Of a stretch of 64,000 nt of DNA, positions 17,519 through 26,242 are shown piece after piece. The notes under the pieces are model-generated. The model was not told the DNA's origin and did no database searches. It saw only the letters and a list, made by a program, of their open reading frames with translations. Numbering within the stretch: position 1 is the first letter of the stretch; each line of letters begins with the position of its first letter. Made by a program: the position numbers and the translations under genes. The DNA is taken from the NCBI GenBank assembly GCA_965198045.1, contig CBDAOL010000011.1, forward strand, positions 496,001 to 560,000, given 5' to 3'. Source of the stretch: CBDDEC01 sp965198045 (GTDB lineage: Bacteria; Chloroflexota; Dehalococcoidia; UBA2979).

Positions 17519-19089
17519 GAGGCTGTCGCATGGAGTGGCGTGGGCGGAGCGCCACGAGGGCCAAGAGGTCAGCCGGTCGGTTGTCGGGGCGGAGTAGCCG
17601 CCTCTCACAGGGCAGCGGCGCTACGCGGCCGCCACGGCGGCAGACCAGCCTCTTTGCCGGGGGTTGCCGTTCGCTGGCCAGGAGGACGGCCGCGCCCGGC
17701 GATAGAGCTTCTTGAGGTTGTGGGTGGCGGCGATCAGCTTCCATTCGCTGGCGCACGAGGCGATCCCGCGCCGCATGAACCGGCGGATGCCGCGGTTCTC
17801 CTTGACGTCGCCGAAGACGGGTTCGATCATCCAGCGCCGCTGCTCGTAGAGACGCCGGCCACGCTGCGTCGCCAGCTTGCGATCCATCCGTTCACGGACG
17901 GAGAGCCCGGCAGGGATGCGCCCGCGCGGCGGCGCCGCGCCGACGCGCCGGTTGCGGTCGCTGCGGGTCGCGAGCAGCAGCTCCGGACCTGCGCTCCCCG
18001 CCTGCCGCACGTTCGCCTCGGAGTAGTAGCCGGCATCAGCCAGCAGCACGCGCGCCGGCCCGCAGTGTGCGGCCTGCAGGTTGCGGTGCATCACCTCGAT
18101 CATCGGTTGCAGCTCGTGCATGTCGGTCGCCTGTCGGCTCACCTCAGCCGCGACGATGATCTGGTCGCGGGTCGTCACCGCCTGCACGTTGTAGCCTTGG
18201 AAGTAGCCGTGATAGTCGCGCACCACGCGGCTGTCCGGGTCGGTGACGTTCACCTTCGCACCCTGCTCGGGCTGCGGCGGCTTCGGGCGGCGCCCGCGCT
18301 GGTCCTTCTCCGCGCGGCTCCTGAGGCGTTGCTCGTAGTCCTCCTGCCGCTCCCGCTCTCGGGCCGCCAGTCGCTCCCGCGCCTCGTGCAACCGCTGCAG
18401 GCGCTCCTCGCGGTCCCTGAATCCCGGAGGCAACTCGTCGCCCCGCGCGTCGCCGAAGCGCGCGTTCTCCTCGGCGTCCACCCGCTCCGCTTCGTCGAGG
18501 ATGCGCCGCACCTCGGCCTCCAGGTCCGCATCCGTGCGGTTGCGCTCACGGCTGGCGTTGGCGTGCAGCTTGGTCCCGTCGAGCGCGACCACCCCGACCC
18601 GCACCAGACCAGCCTCGGCGCACAGCCTGAGCACCTCGGCGAACAGTCCCGAGAGCGCCTCCTCGTGCTGCTGGCGGAAACGGCAGATCGTCGCGTGGTC
18701 GGGGTGCTGGTTCGCGGTCAGCACCCGGAGGGCGATGTCCTCCCGGCAGCGCCGTTCGATCTGGCGGCTCGAGCGCTCGCCCTCGCAGTAGGCGTAGAGC
18801 ACGAGCGCGACCATCATCGACGGCTCGTACGCCTTCCGCCCCCAACCGTCCTCGCGGTAGCGCTCGTAGAACGCGGTGAGGTCCAACTGGCTGACCGCAT
18901 CGAGCACGAACCACGCGAGGTGGTCCCCGGGCAGCCAGTCGCGGAGGCTGGCGGGCATCAGGTATTGCTGGTCACGGTCGCACGGCAAGAAACGCTGGGT
19001 CACGGCGGCACCTCGGAATCACTCCGCCCCCGCCGCCATGCTCATCGTATAGCGATGTCCCCCTCTTCGTGGGTTTGTGCGACAGCCTC
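17519..19089 (-). mobile_element. IS1182-family insertion sequence, copy 3
   Basis: 1571 bp with the same 12-bp terminal repeats, flanked on both sides by AGCT (17515-17518 and 19090-19093). Confidence 0.9.
17621..19003 (-). CDS. IS1182-family transposase, copy 3
   Basis: 460 residues, intact, protein identical to copy 2 with all three DDE residues. See copy 1 for domain order. Confidence 0.93.
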   Translation of the reverse strand: MTQRFLPCDRDQQYLMPASLRDWLPGDHLAWFVLDAVSQLDLTAFYERYREDGWGRKAYEPSMMVALVLYAYCEGERSSRQIERRCREDIALRVLTANQHPDHATICRFRQQHEEALSGLFAEVLRLCAEAGLVRVGVVALDGTKLHANASRERNRTDADLEAEVRRILDEAERVDAEENARFGDARGDELPPGFRDREERLQRLHEARERLAARERERQEDYEQRLRSRAEKDQRGRRPKPPQPEQGAKVNVTDPDSRVVRDYHGYFQGYNVQAVTTRDQIIVAAEVSRQATDMHELQPMIEVMHRNLQAAHCGPARVLLADAGYYSEANVRQAGSAGPELLLATRSDRNRRVGAAPPRGRIPAGLSVRERMDRKLATQRGRRLYEQRRWMIEPVFGDVKENRGIRRFMRRGIASCASEWKLIAATHNLKKLYRRARPSSWPANGNPRQRGWSAAVAAA

Positions 19090-19422
19090 AGCTATGGGGG
19101 AGACTTCATCGCACGCGCTCGACGGCTCGGGATCGAGACGATTCTGACTCCGCTGCACGCGCCGAATGCCAACGCCATCGCCGAGCGCGTCATCGGCACG
19201 CTCAGGCGCGAGTGTCTCGACCATGTCATCGCGGTCAACGAACAACATCTCCGGCGGGTGCTTGGTGAGTACGTCCAGCACTACAACGCGATGTGGCCGC
19301 ATCGATCATTGTCGCTCGACTCTCCGGAGGGACGCTCGCCGGTGCAGCGGACGCCGAGTCAGCGAGTCGTCAGCAAGCCGGTGCTAGGAGGCTTGCATCA
19401 TGAGTATCGGTGGGCCGCATGA
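19090..19422 (+). pseudogene. rve-type transposase, 3' part, copy 2
   Basis: Reads SYGGDFIARARRLGIETILT, catalytic Glu in IAERVIGTLRRECLDH and ends GGLHHEYRWAA. It is cut off from its 5' part by IS1182. Confidence 0.75.
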
Positions 19423-19435
19423 GGTTTTGCCGTCC

Positions 19436-20213
19436 CACGGCCAGGTTCTCGAGCATCAGGTCGTGCTTTGATCGCAGCGCGCTTCGAACCGCGTTCGTCA
19501 GTAACCCAGGGTACGTTCGCATGGCGGAGCCTCCTGCCCACGCAGGAGGCAGCCTTCAGATGGACGCCCGCGGGGTCAACTCAACGCCAGGATGACGTTT
19601 TCTGGTAGCACAGGCATTTGATCCCCACATCATGGGGATTGCGGGCCCTCGACCCTCAGTCATGAATATGGGGCTCAGGCCCGCTCGCACGCGGGGTCGG
19701 GGAAGCGCGATCGGACGACCAGGAAGGCCGTCAACGCCAACGACCTCCGCCTCGGCGTCGGTGAGCATCGCTGCGAAGCGGACCTTGAGCTGTCCCACCA
19801 CCCGGGCGTGCTGCGCACGCACCTCGGACGCGGCGACCTTGGCGCACGACACCACGTACGCCGAAAGCCATCTCGAGTCATTTCTGCGCGCCAGCGGCGG
19901 TGCGGCCTCGGCTTTTTTCAGCCTACGACGGCGCTGATTGACGACTGAAAGTCCCACAGTTGCTGACTTCAATCCTCGACCAGTCGGCCGACACGGTGAT
20001 CGTCACGGTTCCGGCGCCACCAGCAACACGTCGTGAGCGATGGTCGTACACCCTACAGAGGATGCCGGCGTCGGACGTCACGTAGGTGCCGGGCACGACC
20101 TCGTCTGGCACGAGGTACGTGCCGTCACCGAAAGAGGTGCGAACGCTGGGCGTGTGTGGGCGGAAAGTCAGGGGCGAACTCAGCGCCGCTCGGCCGGGGC
20201 TCGAACCGCTCGC
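19436..20213. other. Stretch without a supported gene
   Basis: Open frames exist on both strands (for example 19556-19972 minus) but none has a recognisable domain, a good start or consistent codon use. A perfect 8-bp hairpin (19529-19550) and the pair CCCCAC/GTGGGG-like around 19622-19638 were seen. It may hold another decayed element. Confidence 0.4.
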
Positions 20214-20741
20214 TCAGACCACGATCGCGAAGGCGATGCTGAGGACGAGGACCTGGGCGATCGAGCCGAGCACCGCCGTACCGATGGCGCGCCAGGTCGA
20301 GAAGTCGAGGGCGGCCCGAATCGCGATGACCGTCGTAACGAGCACCCAGATGCCCACGAAGAGCCCGATGATCGGACCGATCACCGGGACGAAACCGACG
20401 ATCAGGAGCGCCCTCGGTGAGTTGGCGTAGCCGAGCGTGCGCGCCAGCTCGCTCCAGCTCGCACTGGTCTCCGGCCCGGCGAGGATGCGGGTGCCGATGA
20501 AGTAGGTCAGCCACGCATAGACGGCCCAGGCGATGAGGGCGAGCACCGCGAACACGGGGATCCAGACGATCCCCGCGCTCAGACCGCCGATGCCCGCGGC
20601 AATGCTCGTGCCGACCACGACGATCGCAGCCTGTCCCGTTGCGTCGGGGTCGTGCTCGACCTCCTCGTAGAGGTCGTTGTCCAGCTTCGCGGCCCGGATC
20701 ATGCGATCGATGATCGAGCTACTGGCCATCGATGTGTCCAC
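20214..20741 (-). CDS. Yip1-family integral membrane protein
   Basis: 175 residues from GTG 20741 (GGAGG 5 nt upstream), or 171 from ATG 20729. A soluble N-terminus (SSIIDRMIRAAKLDNDLYEE) is followed by four or five hydrophobic segments, among them AAIVVVGTSIAAGIGGLSAG, IPVFAVLALIAWAVYAWL and ALLIVGFVPVIGPIIGLFVG. The middle polar loop with ARTLGYANSPRAL is typical of Yip1-domain proteins. It should sit in the cytoplasmic membrane; the bacterial family has no settled biochemical function. It is intact and divergent from the next gene (20880), so the two may share an upstream region. Confidence 0.8.
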   Translation of the reverse strand: MDTSMASSSIIDRMIRAAKLDNDLYEEVEHDPDATGQAAIVVVGTSIAAGIGGLSAGIVWIPVFAVLALIAWAVYAWLTYFIGTRILAGPETSASWSELARTLGYANSPRALLIVGFVPVIGPIIGLFVGIWVLVTTVIAIRAALDFSTWRAIGTAVLGSIAQVLVLSIAFAIVV

Positions 20742-20879
20742 GTCATCCTCCACGCTACCGTCGCCGCTTCCCCAACCCAGGAGCATCATAGCCACGGATG
20801 TTGCGGGCGCGCTCGGTTAGGGTGCGCTGAACGCGTGCTCGCGCCTCGACGGTGCGAGCGTTCGGAGGACGGTGCGCGC

Positions 20880-21206
20880 ATGAAGCTCTGCATGGTCGTG
20901 GTACCCGAGGCACACGAGAAGCAGCTCCTGGAGAGCATGCGCGTCGCCGGATTCCGGTTCACCCAGATCGAGGCGCGTGGGGGCTATCGCGGACAGCGCG
21001 TCGCCACGGTGATCACCGCCGTCGAGGACCGCGAGGTGCCGGGGCTGCACACGCTGTTGCATCGCGACTTCCCGGAGATCACGATGCCGATGCCGGCGCA
21101 GGCCTTCGGCATCGGCATCGACGAGGGCGGCGACGAGATGATGGACGTGCGCGTCCATGGCGCCGTGATGTTCGTGATGCCTCTGGACGAGCTGTTCCGC
21201 AGCTGA
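20880..21206 (+). CDS. PII-like small protein, possibly a cyclic-di-AMP receptor of DarA type
   Basis: 108 residues from ATG 20880. It has the ferredoxin-like beta-alpha-beta order of PII proteins: MKLCMVVVPEAHEKQLLESM, GFRFTQIEARGGYRGQRVAT, then VITAVEDREVPGLHTLLHRD and a last strand, GAVMFVMPLDEL. The GG-Y-R turn after the second strand is where DarA/PstA proteins contact cyclic-di-AMP. The classical TTLLIG motif is replaced by VATVITAV, so another ligand is possible. Cytosolic signalling protein with no obvious target gene next to it. Confidence 0.7.
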   Translation: MKLCMVVVPEAHEKQLLESMRVAGFRFTQIEARGGYRGQRVATVITAVEDREVPGLHTLLHRDFPEITMPMPAQAFGIGIDEGGDEMMDVRVHGAVMFVMPLDELFRS

Positions 21207-21218
21207 GGCCGGGTCCGC

Positions 21219-21772
21219 TCAGGCGGTGCGGACGAGCTTGTTGAGCGACTTCAACTCTCGCGGCGGATCGAGGCGGCTGCCGGCGATGGTGTACGAAACC
21301 TCGCCGACGTAGACATCGCCGCGCGAGTCGACGGCCACGCTGTGCGGTGCGATGAACTGGCCGGCGTCACTGCCCTCCTCGACGGCGCCGAACCGCCCGA
21401 GGAGCGTGCCGGAGCGGTCGTACACGCTCACGCGGTGGCCGATCCCGAGCGCGCCATCCATCAGCGCCACGCCGTTGAGCTCGCCGATGTAGACGAGACC
21501 GTCCTGCCCGACGGTGAGTCCGCACGGCCGGTGGACATCGTGCCAGACGTCGAGAAGCGTGCCCTCGCCGTCGAACACCTGGACGCGGAGCGCCTCGCGG
21601 TCGGCGACGTAGAGGCGGTCGTCGGCGTCGATGCTGATGTTGTGCGGGCACATGAACTGCCCTCGGTCGATGCCGGGCGAGCCCCAGGAGTGCAGCACCT
21701 TGCCCTCGGCCGAGTAGTGGTGCACGCGCGCGTTGCCGTAACCGTCGCTGATGTACAGGCTGCCGTCTGCCC
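21219..21772 (-). pseudogene. NHL-repeat protein, C-terminal part
   Basis: The minus strand reads DGSLYISDGYGNARVHHYSA, PHNISIDADDRLYVADREAL, RPCGLTVGQDGLVYIGELNG and IAPHSVAVDSRGDVYVGEVS. These are about four NHL beta-propeller blades; the family includes peptidyl-alpha-hydroxyglycine lyase-like enzymes. The first blades are missing, and at about 21772 the frame is replaced by a different gene fragment. The stop at 21219 looks natural. A propeller with so few blades is unlikely to fold. Confidence 0.7.
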
Positions 21773-22459
21773 GCGCTCCGGAGCGTCGGGGTGGCGTCGT
21801 TCAAGCTCCCCGATGCGTCGGCGCGTGCTCCCGCTCAGCCGGTTCTCGTCCAACGCGCGGAGCAGCGCCAACGCCGTGAGGCCTACGAACCGGTCCTGCC
21901 ATGCCCAATCGGGAGTGAGTGCCAGGATGGCGGACTCCAGGTCGGCGAACGATTTGTCGGAGCACTGAGACGAAGCGGCCGCAATCGCAGTGCGGCTTAT
22001 CGCCGCGAGCGTGTCTGTCCCGCCAGCAGCAATGCTGTACCCGATATCGAGCCGCTGATCTGGTGAGTCCAACAGGAACTGCACGATGCGCTCAGCGTAA
22101 CGTTCTGGGTTTGTACTCCAGACTCGGAGCAGAAGCGCCGACATCCATTTGCTCTCCCCGAGTGGTTCGCCGTCGACAAGGCTATCGAGGGCGGCAGGAT
22201 CGTTGCGGGCGACCGTGCCCATCGCCTCCAGGAGGGCACCACGACCTCCTCGCCACGCGCCAGCGAACGCTGAGCGCTCGGCAGGTCCTGTGAGCGAAAG
22301 CCAGGTCAGTTGCAAACTGCGAGCACCATGCGGGACTGGCGGACCGTCCTCACACTGCTGGAGATGGTCGACGTGCCGTAGTAGGCCACCACAACCCTCT
22401 ACATTAGAGATGGAAGCTCCGGCGAATCCGTTGCACCAAAGCGCGAACCGCGCTTCCAT
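21773..22459 (-). pseudogene. Fragment resembling the C-terminal repeat region of a large STAND/Avs-like protein
   Basis: The minus strand reads STNPERYAERIVQFLLDSPD, QRLDIGYSIAAGG, CSDKSFADLESAILALTPDW and ALALLRALDENRLSGSTRRR before the break at about 21773. This helical pattern (LLxxPxRLxIGYS, CSDxxFxxLExAIL, LLxALxxxRLSxxxRRRIxELxRR) is one I associate with the C-terminal regions of large ATP-binding defence proteins of STAND/Avs type. No NTPase motif survives. Both the assignment and the true 5' end are uncertain; the ORF starts at 22459, but the first roughly 25 codons may be fortuitous. Confidence 0.4.
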
Positions 22460-22521
22460 CGCAATCGCCTCACCCCCGCCCTCTTATACCGCTTCCTGGG
22501 ACGGATCAGGTAAAATTCCTC

Positions 22522-23154
22522 ATGAGTGGGCCCCTGATATCCCCGATACGCCCGAACCAAATCCCTTCCGCCGCGCGCGTCCTGGCCAACGCCTTCGCGA
22601 ATGCTCCCCGCTACACGTTCCTCCTTCCCAACGACGCGCAGCGGCACGCAAGACTGCCCTGGGTCTGGGGAGCAACCATCCGCGCTTGCGTCCACTCCGG
22701 CGGAGCCGTGTACGTCGCCCATGGTGGATCCGGCGATGCCGTGCTGGGCGTCGCTATCTGGGGTTCACCCCAAAAACCCAAGCACAGCGCTCTGACGCTG
22801 TTGCGGTCCGGCCTCTGGGCTGCGCCCGTCCGGCTCGGCATCCCGGCCTGGCGGCGACGGCAAGCTCTTGCCCCCGTACTCGCCGCGCTCAAACCGCCTG
22901 ACCCGTGCTGGTACCTCACCGGCATCGGTGTCGATCCTTCGGCGCAGCGCACCGGTTTGGGAAGCGCCCTCATCAACCAGATGCTTCCACGTATAGATGA
23001 CGACGCACTGCCCGCATTTCTCGAGACGTCAGCGCCGGACAACCTCGGCTACTACGAGCGGTTCGGCTTCCTGGTGACGGCGGAGTTGACATTACCGAAC
23101 GGTATCCCCCTCTGGGGCATGACGCGGCAGCCGTCTCTGGGTCTGGGCGCATGA
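22522..23154 (+). CDS. GNAT-family N-acetyltransferase
   Basis: 210 residues from ATG 22522. The acetyl-CoA binding motif A is VDPSAQRTGLGSALINQML (Q/RxxGxG/A form), preceded by the strand WYLTGIGV. Motif B includes LETSAPDNLGYYERFGFLV, with the Tyr that usually acts as general acid. The N-terminal half (PIRPNQIPSAARVLANAFAN) matches GNATs of the YncA/AAC-like group with inserted helices. The substrate cannot be read from sequence. The gene is intact and lies between broken fragments, so it may be an arriving cargo gene. Confidence 0.85.
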   Translation: MSGPLISPIRPNQIPSAARVLANAFANAPRYTFLLPNDAQRHARLPWVWGATIRACVHSGGAVYVAHGGSGDAVLGVAIWGSPQKPKHSALTLLRSGLWAAPVRLGIPAWRRRQALAPVLAALKPPDPCWYLTGIGVDPSAQRTGLGSALINQMLPRIDDDALPAFLETSAPDNLGYYERFGFLVTAELTLPNGIPLWGMTRQPSLGLGA

Positions 23155-23272
23155 GGCCACGCGCACGGCGGAGCGCAAGCGGCACACAGGAGGGGCAGTT
23201 CAGGGGAGGCCTGGCGCAAGCGCCTGCGCCTGTCTCACCCAGCCTGTCCACTTGCCCTTTCTGCGGGGCGCG

Positions 23273-23465
23273 CTGAACCGCCCCGGGAAAGTTGGAGGCT
23301 CCAACCTCTGAGGGGATGGAGCGATGACACGGCGAGGCAGGTACCCAGCAGAGATCCGCGAGCGGGCCGTCCGCATGGTGTTCGAGCACGAGCGGGAGCA
23401 CCCGTCGCAGTAGGCAACGATCACGTCGATCGCCTCGAAGTTTGGGATGACGGCCGAGACGTTGC
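23273..23465 (+). mobile_element. IS3-family element, left-end fragment
   Basis: The terminal repeat TGAACCGCCCCGGG starts at about 23274 and is followed by a 15-bp palindrome, GTTGGAGGCTCCAAC. OrfA then starts at 23324 (MTRRGRYPAEIRERAVRMVF) and is stopped by TAG in place of a Trp codon after EHPSQ; the frame continues as SIASKFGMTAETLRT and ends after about 45 codons. Same element type as 4205-4978, but with the left end collinear. Confidence 0.75.
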
Positions 23466-23525
23466 GGACGGACGGCCACACGGTCGACCGCGCTCGGGGC
23501 GCCTCCCGGGGCGCGGCGCCGTGCC

Positions 23526-23783
23526 TCAGCGCTTGCCGACCTTCTTCCACACCAGCATGCGCTGCTGGCTGTCCGTCCACGAGGAGCGGATGCGGACGTT
23601 CGCCTGACGCGCCGCTTCCTGAAGCAGCCGCTTCACGGTCGCCGGCTTCTCGCCGCGCTCAAGCTCCACGCTCCCCGCGTCGCCGGCCGTCAGCGCCTCG
23701 ATGTAGGGCTTCCGCATCTCCGCAGCGGCGCGCCCGCGCCCGACGGCGACATCACCGGGGTTCATCTTCGTGAATGTGGGCAT
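23526..23783 (-). CDS. Small hypothetical protein
   Basis: 85 residues from ATG 23783 with GAGAGGA about 7 nt upstream. The sequence starts MPTFTKMNPGDVAVGRGRAA and continues EMRKPYIEALTAGDAGSVEL and RGEKPATVKRLLQEAARQAN, ending SSWTDSQQRMLVWKKVGKR. It is soluble, basic and of mixed helix/strand prediction; the ending WTDxxQRMLVWKK recalls small proteins with an R3H-like or DNA-binding fold, but I do not recognise the family. It is free of lesions and has a clean start and stop. Confidence 0.6.
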   Translation of the reverse strand: MPTFTKMNPGDVAVGRGRAAAEMRKPYIEALTAGDAGSVELERGEKPATVKRLLQEAARQANVRIRSSWTDSQQRMLVWKKVGKR

Positions 23784-23889
23784 CAGATCCTCTCTCCCCA
23801 TATCCCGGATATGCGGTACTGCGGCGCTCCCGCCCCGGCGTCAGCGGTGGAAGGCCCTCAGACACCATTATCCCCGATCCAGGGCGGCC

Positions 23890-24065
23890 ACCTCCGTGCG
23901 TCTCACCCAGGTCCCGCTGGGGCGCGTCGGCGAGCTGCGCGAGGTCGGCCTGCTCGCCGCCTACCTCGCCTCACCGGCCGCGGCGTACGTGACCGGGCAG
24001 ACGCTCGCCATCGACGGCGGCTCGACGGCTCTAGCCGGCGCGGCAGCTGAGAACACGGCCTCGCC
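23890..24065 (+). pseudogene. Short-chain dehydrogenase/reductase, C-terminal fragment
   Basis: Reads VPLGRVGELREVGLLAAYLA, SPAAAYVTGQTLAIDGG, the standard end of SDR enzymes (pattern PLGRxGxxxEVxxLxxxLxSxxxxYVTGxxxxxDGG). The Rossmann fold and catalytic YxxxK are missing. It is not the other half of the SDR at 27588-28100, which lies on the other strand and belongs to a different subgroup. Confidence 0.65.
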
Positions 24066-24169
24066 GCTGAACCGATCGCGCCGGATGCTCGGGTCGTACG
24101 CCCGCAGGGCGACGAGATCGGCGATTTCAGCCCGGTGACTCGGCGCTTCTTCGCATGGGGTGGCGAAGT

Positions 24170-24216
24170 TGGAGCGGGAGAAGGGATTCGAACCCTCGAC
24201 CCTCTGCTTGGGAAGC
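24170..24216 (-). other. 3' half of tRNA-Gly(CCC), probable attachment-site copy
   Basis: On the minus strand 24216-24170 reads from the anticodon loop (CTTCCCAAGC) through the T-arm (GAGGGTTCGAATCCCTT) to CTCCCGCTCCA with CCA encoded. The 5' half does not fit a tRNA: only three base pairs remain in the anticodon stem and no D-arm is present. A tyrosine recombinase gene lies about 105 bp upstream on the same strand. This is the usual layout of an integrative element in a tRNA 3' end. Confidence 0.7.
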
Positions 24217-24321
24217 ACGCTGGTTGCCGCAGCAGGCGACATAACTCAGATGTGAGACTGCAGGGAAACTGCAGGGGAATCGCAGGTCAGGGGCCCGCTC
24301 GGTGCCGCTTCTGAGGCGGGC

Positions 24322-25248
24322 TCAGCGAGACACCGGGCCGATCATCTGGTCGCCCGGGGAGAAGCGATGGTGGCGTGTTGCCGCCTGCTCCGAGCGGTAG
24401 GCCGAGCTGTAGCGACGCACCATGTCGGGCGAGGAGTGTCCGAGCAGGTACTGCACGTCGAGTTCGCGGGCATCGTGTGCGATTGCCCACGTCGCGAATG
24501 TGTGGCGGAAGCGATGCGCGTGCACTTTCGCCACTTCTGCGCGACGACCCAAGCGGCGGAGCATCTGCTTGAGCCCGTTCGGTCGGAGCGCGGTAGCTGG
24601 CTTCAGCTCACCAAGGTGGCTGGCCGCTACGAAGAGCGGACCCGGAGCCGTTCCCCGCCGCTCGAGGTAGCGCTCCAGCGCGGCGCCACAGTGCGCTGCA
24701 AAGGGCACCACGCGCTGCTTGTTGCCCTTGCCGTGGTGTACGCGCAGCCGGCGCGTCTCGAGGTCGAGGTCATCGAGCGTCAGCTGAACGAGCTCTGAGC
24801 ATCGCAGGCCAGTGTCGAGTAAGCACAGCACCATCGCACGATCCCGCAGCCCGAGCGCGGTGGCTGAATCGCACCCCGCCATCAGCTGCGCGATGTCGGC
24901 TGGCGAGAACGGCTCGACAATGCGCTGTGGCAGCCGGACGTTCTTGATCCCCCGGAACGGGTTGTCTTGGAGGTGGCGAGCGTCGACGAGCCAGTTGAAG
25001 AAGCAGCGGACCTCGCGGAAGTAGCGGTGTCGAGTCTCAAGGCTGAGGTGAGAGAAGCCGCCCAAATAGCGGTAGACGTCTTCCGGCGTGACCGCCGCCG
25101 CGTCGGCGACCGTCACTGCGCGGGCGAAGCGATTCAGTGACTCTCGGTATGCGCGCACCGTCTGCGCGGACTTGCCCTCGACCTCACAGCGCAGGAGGTA
25201 CAGCGCGCTTAGCTCGGTGAGGGAGGGGCTCGCGTTCATCACGAGCAT
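24322..25248 (-). CDS. Tyrosine recombinase / integrase
   Basis: 308 residues from ATG 25248 (GGGAGAGAG 6 nt upstream); an upstream ATG at 25275 is also open. The N-terminal SAM-like DNA-binding domain covers about 10-100 (LSALYLLRCEVEGKSAQTVR, YREVRCFFNWLVDARHL in altered form). The catalytic domain shows R in LLDTGLRCSELVQL, K in HHGKGNKQRVVPF, HxxR in HAHRFRHTFATW, H in LGHSSPDMV and the nucleophile Tyr in RRYSSAY, so it is complete. It should catalyse site-specific recombination between att sites; the adjacent tRNA-Gly half is the likely substrate. A fragment of a close relative's 3' end occurs at 39063-39118. Confidence 0.92.
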   Translation of the reverse strand: MLVMNASPSLTELSALYLLRCEVEGKSAQTVRAYRESLNRFARAVTVADAAAVTPEDVYRYLGGFSHLSLETRHRYFREVRCFFNWLVDARHLQDNPFRGIKNVRLPQRIVEPFSPADIAQLMAGCDSATALGLRDRAMVLCLLDTGLRCSELVQLTLDDLDLETRRLRVHHGKGNKQRVVPFAAHCGAALERYLERRGTAPGPLFVAASHLGELKPATALRPNGLKQMLRRLGRRAEVAKVHAHRFRHTFATWAIAHDARELDVQYLLGHSSPDMVRRYSSAYRSEQAATRHHRFSPGDQMIGPVSR

Positions 25249-25283
25249 GGACGCTCTCTCCCAGGCCGAAGTCAAGCGGTGCC

Positions 25284-26015
25284 GCGGCCGTCCGCATCGT
25301 CGGCGAGCTGCGTGCCCTTGGCTTCGAGGTCAGCGCCCGCACCGTGAGTCGCTACCGCCGGCAAGCGCTGCGGCGCCCCCCGAGCCAGTCGTGGCGCACG
25401 TTTCTCCGCAACCACGCGTCCAGCATCTGGGCCGCCGATCTGTTCACGGTCCAGACGCTCGCCTTCCGCACGCTCTACGTGCTCATCGTGATCGACCACG
25501 ACCGACGCCGCATCCGGCACTGGAACGTCACGGAGCATCCGAACGCGCCCTGGATCTGGCAGCAGCTCACCAACGATGCGGACGGCGCCCCACCGTGGAT
25601 GCTCAGTGGCGATGCGGACGATCAGCTGTCGCAGCTCTGCGGGAATCCGGGGTCGTCCGGAGCGGCGACGACTCTTCCAGCGCCAGTAGGCGCGCCAAGC
25701 AGAACGATGCCAGCGCACCACCGTGTCCGGCTCGACCATCACGAGCGTGCCTCGCCAGCCGGACCAACCACGTGCCAGCAGTGACCAGAGTCGGCGGTCG
25801 TGGCGACGGAGCCGCGGTCGACGACGGCCCCTTGTGTAGACGGCGAGCTGATGCCGCAGCGCCAAGTTCTCGAGGACGAGATCTCGGCGGGCGCGGACCG
25901 ATGCGAAGAGTGCTGCGACAAGCAGACGGAGGTAGAGCACAGACGAGCCTCTCGTGGCTCGCCGATACTCTGCTATCTCAGCATCGAACCGCACGGATCA
26001 AGTTTTGCCGACTTG
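25284..26015. mobile_element. rve-type IS, copy 3, internally inverted and incomplete
   Basis: The N-terminal part of the transposase is on the minus strand (25994 to about 25580: LENLALRHQLAVYTRGRRRP through IATEHPRWGAVRIVGEL). The middle part is on the plus strand (25290-25566: VRIVGELRALGFEVSARTVS through WNVTEHPNAPWIWQQ). The two halves meet head-on near 25575. A terminal repeat (gatcaagttttgccg) is at about 26000-26015. The catalytic Asp2 and Glu region is missing. Confidence 0.7.
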
Positions 26016-26019
26016 TTTG

Positions 26020-26240
26020 AATCCGGCCAGACACCGGGGGTTGCGGCCCTAAGGTGTTGAGGACGCTGGTCGGCTGACTCCAAGTTTTGCTGCCGTGCTG
26101 CTGAGCAGGACTGGCTCTGGGGCGGAGTGTCGCCGGCCACCGTCCGGCCGCGGTGTGACTCGACAGAGGCGTGCGGGTGCTCCCGAAGTCGGCCTGTCCA
26201 CCGCCCTCCCCACCGCAATTCAGCTACGACAGGGAGAGCT
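26020..26240 (+). ncRNA. Candidate bridge RNA region of the IS110 element
   Basis: About 220 nt without an open gene lie between the IS110 left edge and the transposase start. In IS110-group elements the non-coding left end encodes a structured bridge (seek) RNA that specifies donor and target DNA. The region is GC-rich with several short self-complementary stretches, for example caccgtccggccgcggtg. The exact RNA was not folded; placement is by family analogy. Confidence 0.3.
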
Positions 26241-26242
26241 TC

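Larger units (their letters stand above)
17273..19435 (+). mobile_element. rve-type IS, copy 2, 5' truncated and interrupted by IS1182
   Basis: The surviving left part (17273-17518) encodes WRTFLRNHAPSIWAADLFTV through IRDRDRS and is about 10% different from copy 1. The right part (19090-19435) is under 2% different. The IS1182 insertion is at exactly the same position as in copy 1. The right terminal repeat ends at about 19435. Confidence 0.75.

Noticed and set aside
19529..19550. An 8-bp hairpin (GCCTCCTG / CAGGAGGC) as a terminator
   Set aside because: No T run follows on either strand and no gene ends nearby.
19556..19972. A 138-codon minus-strand frame in the gap after the second rve-type IS
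   Set aside because: The middle looks protein-like, but the start and end do not, both strands are open, and I recognise nothing in it.
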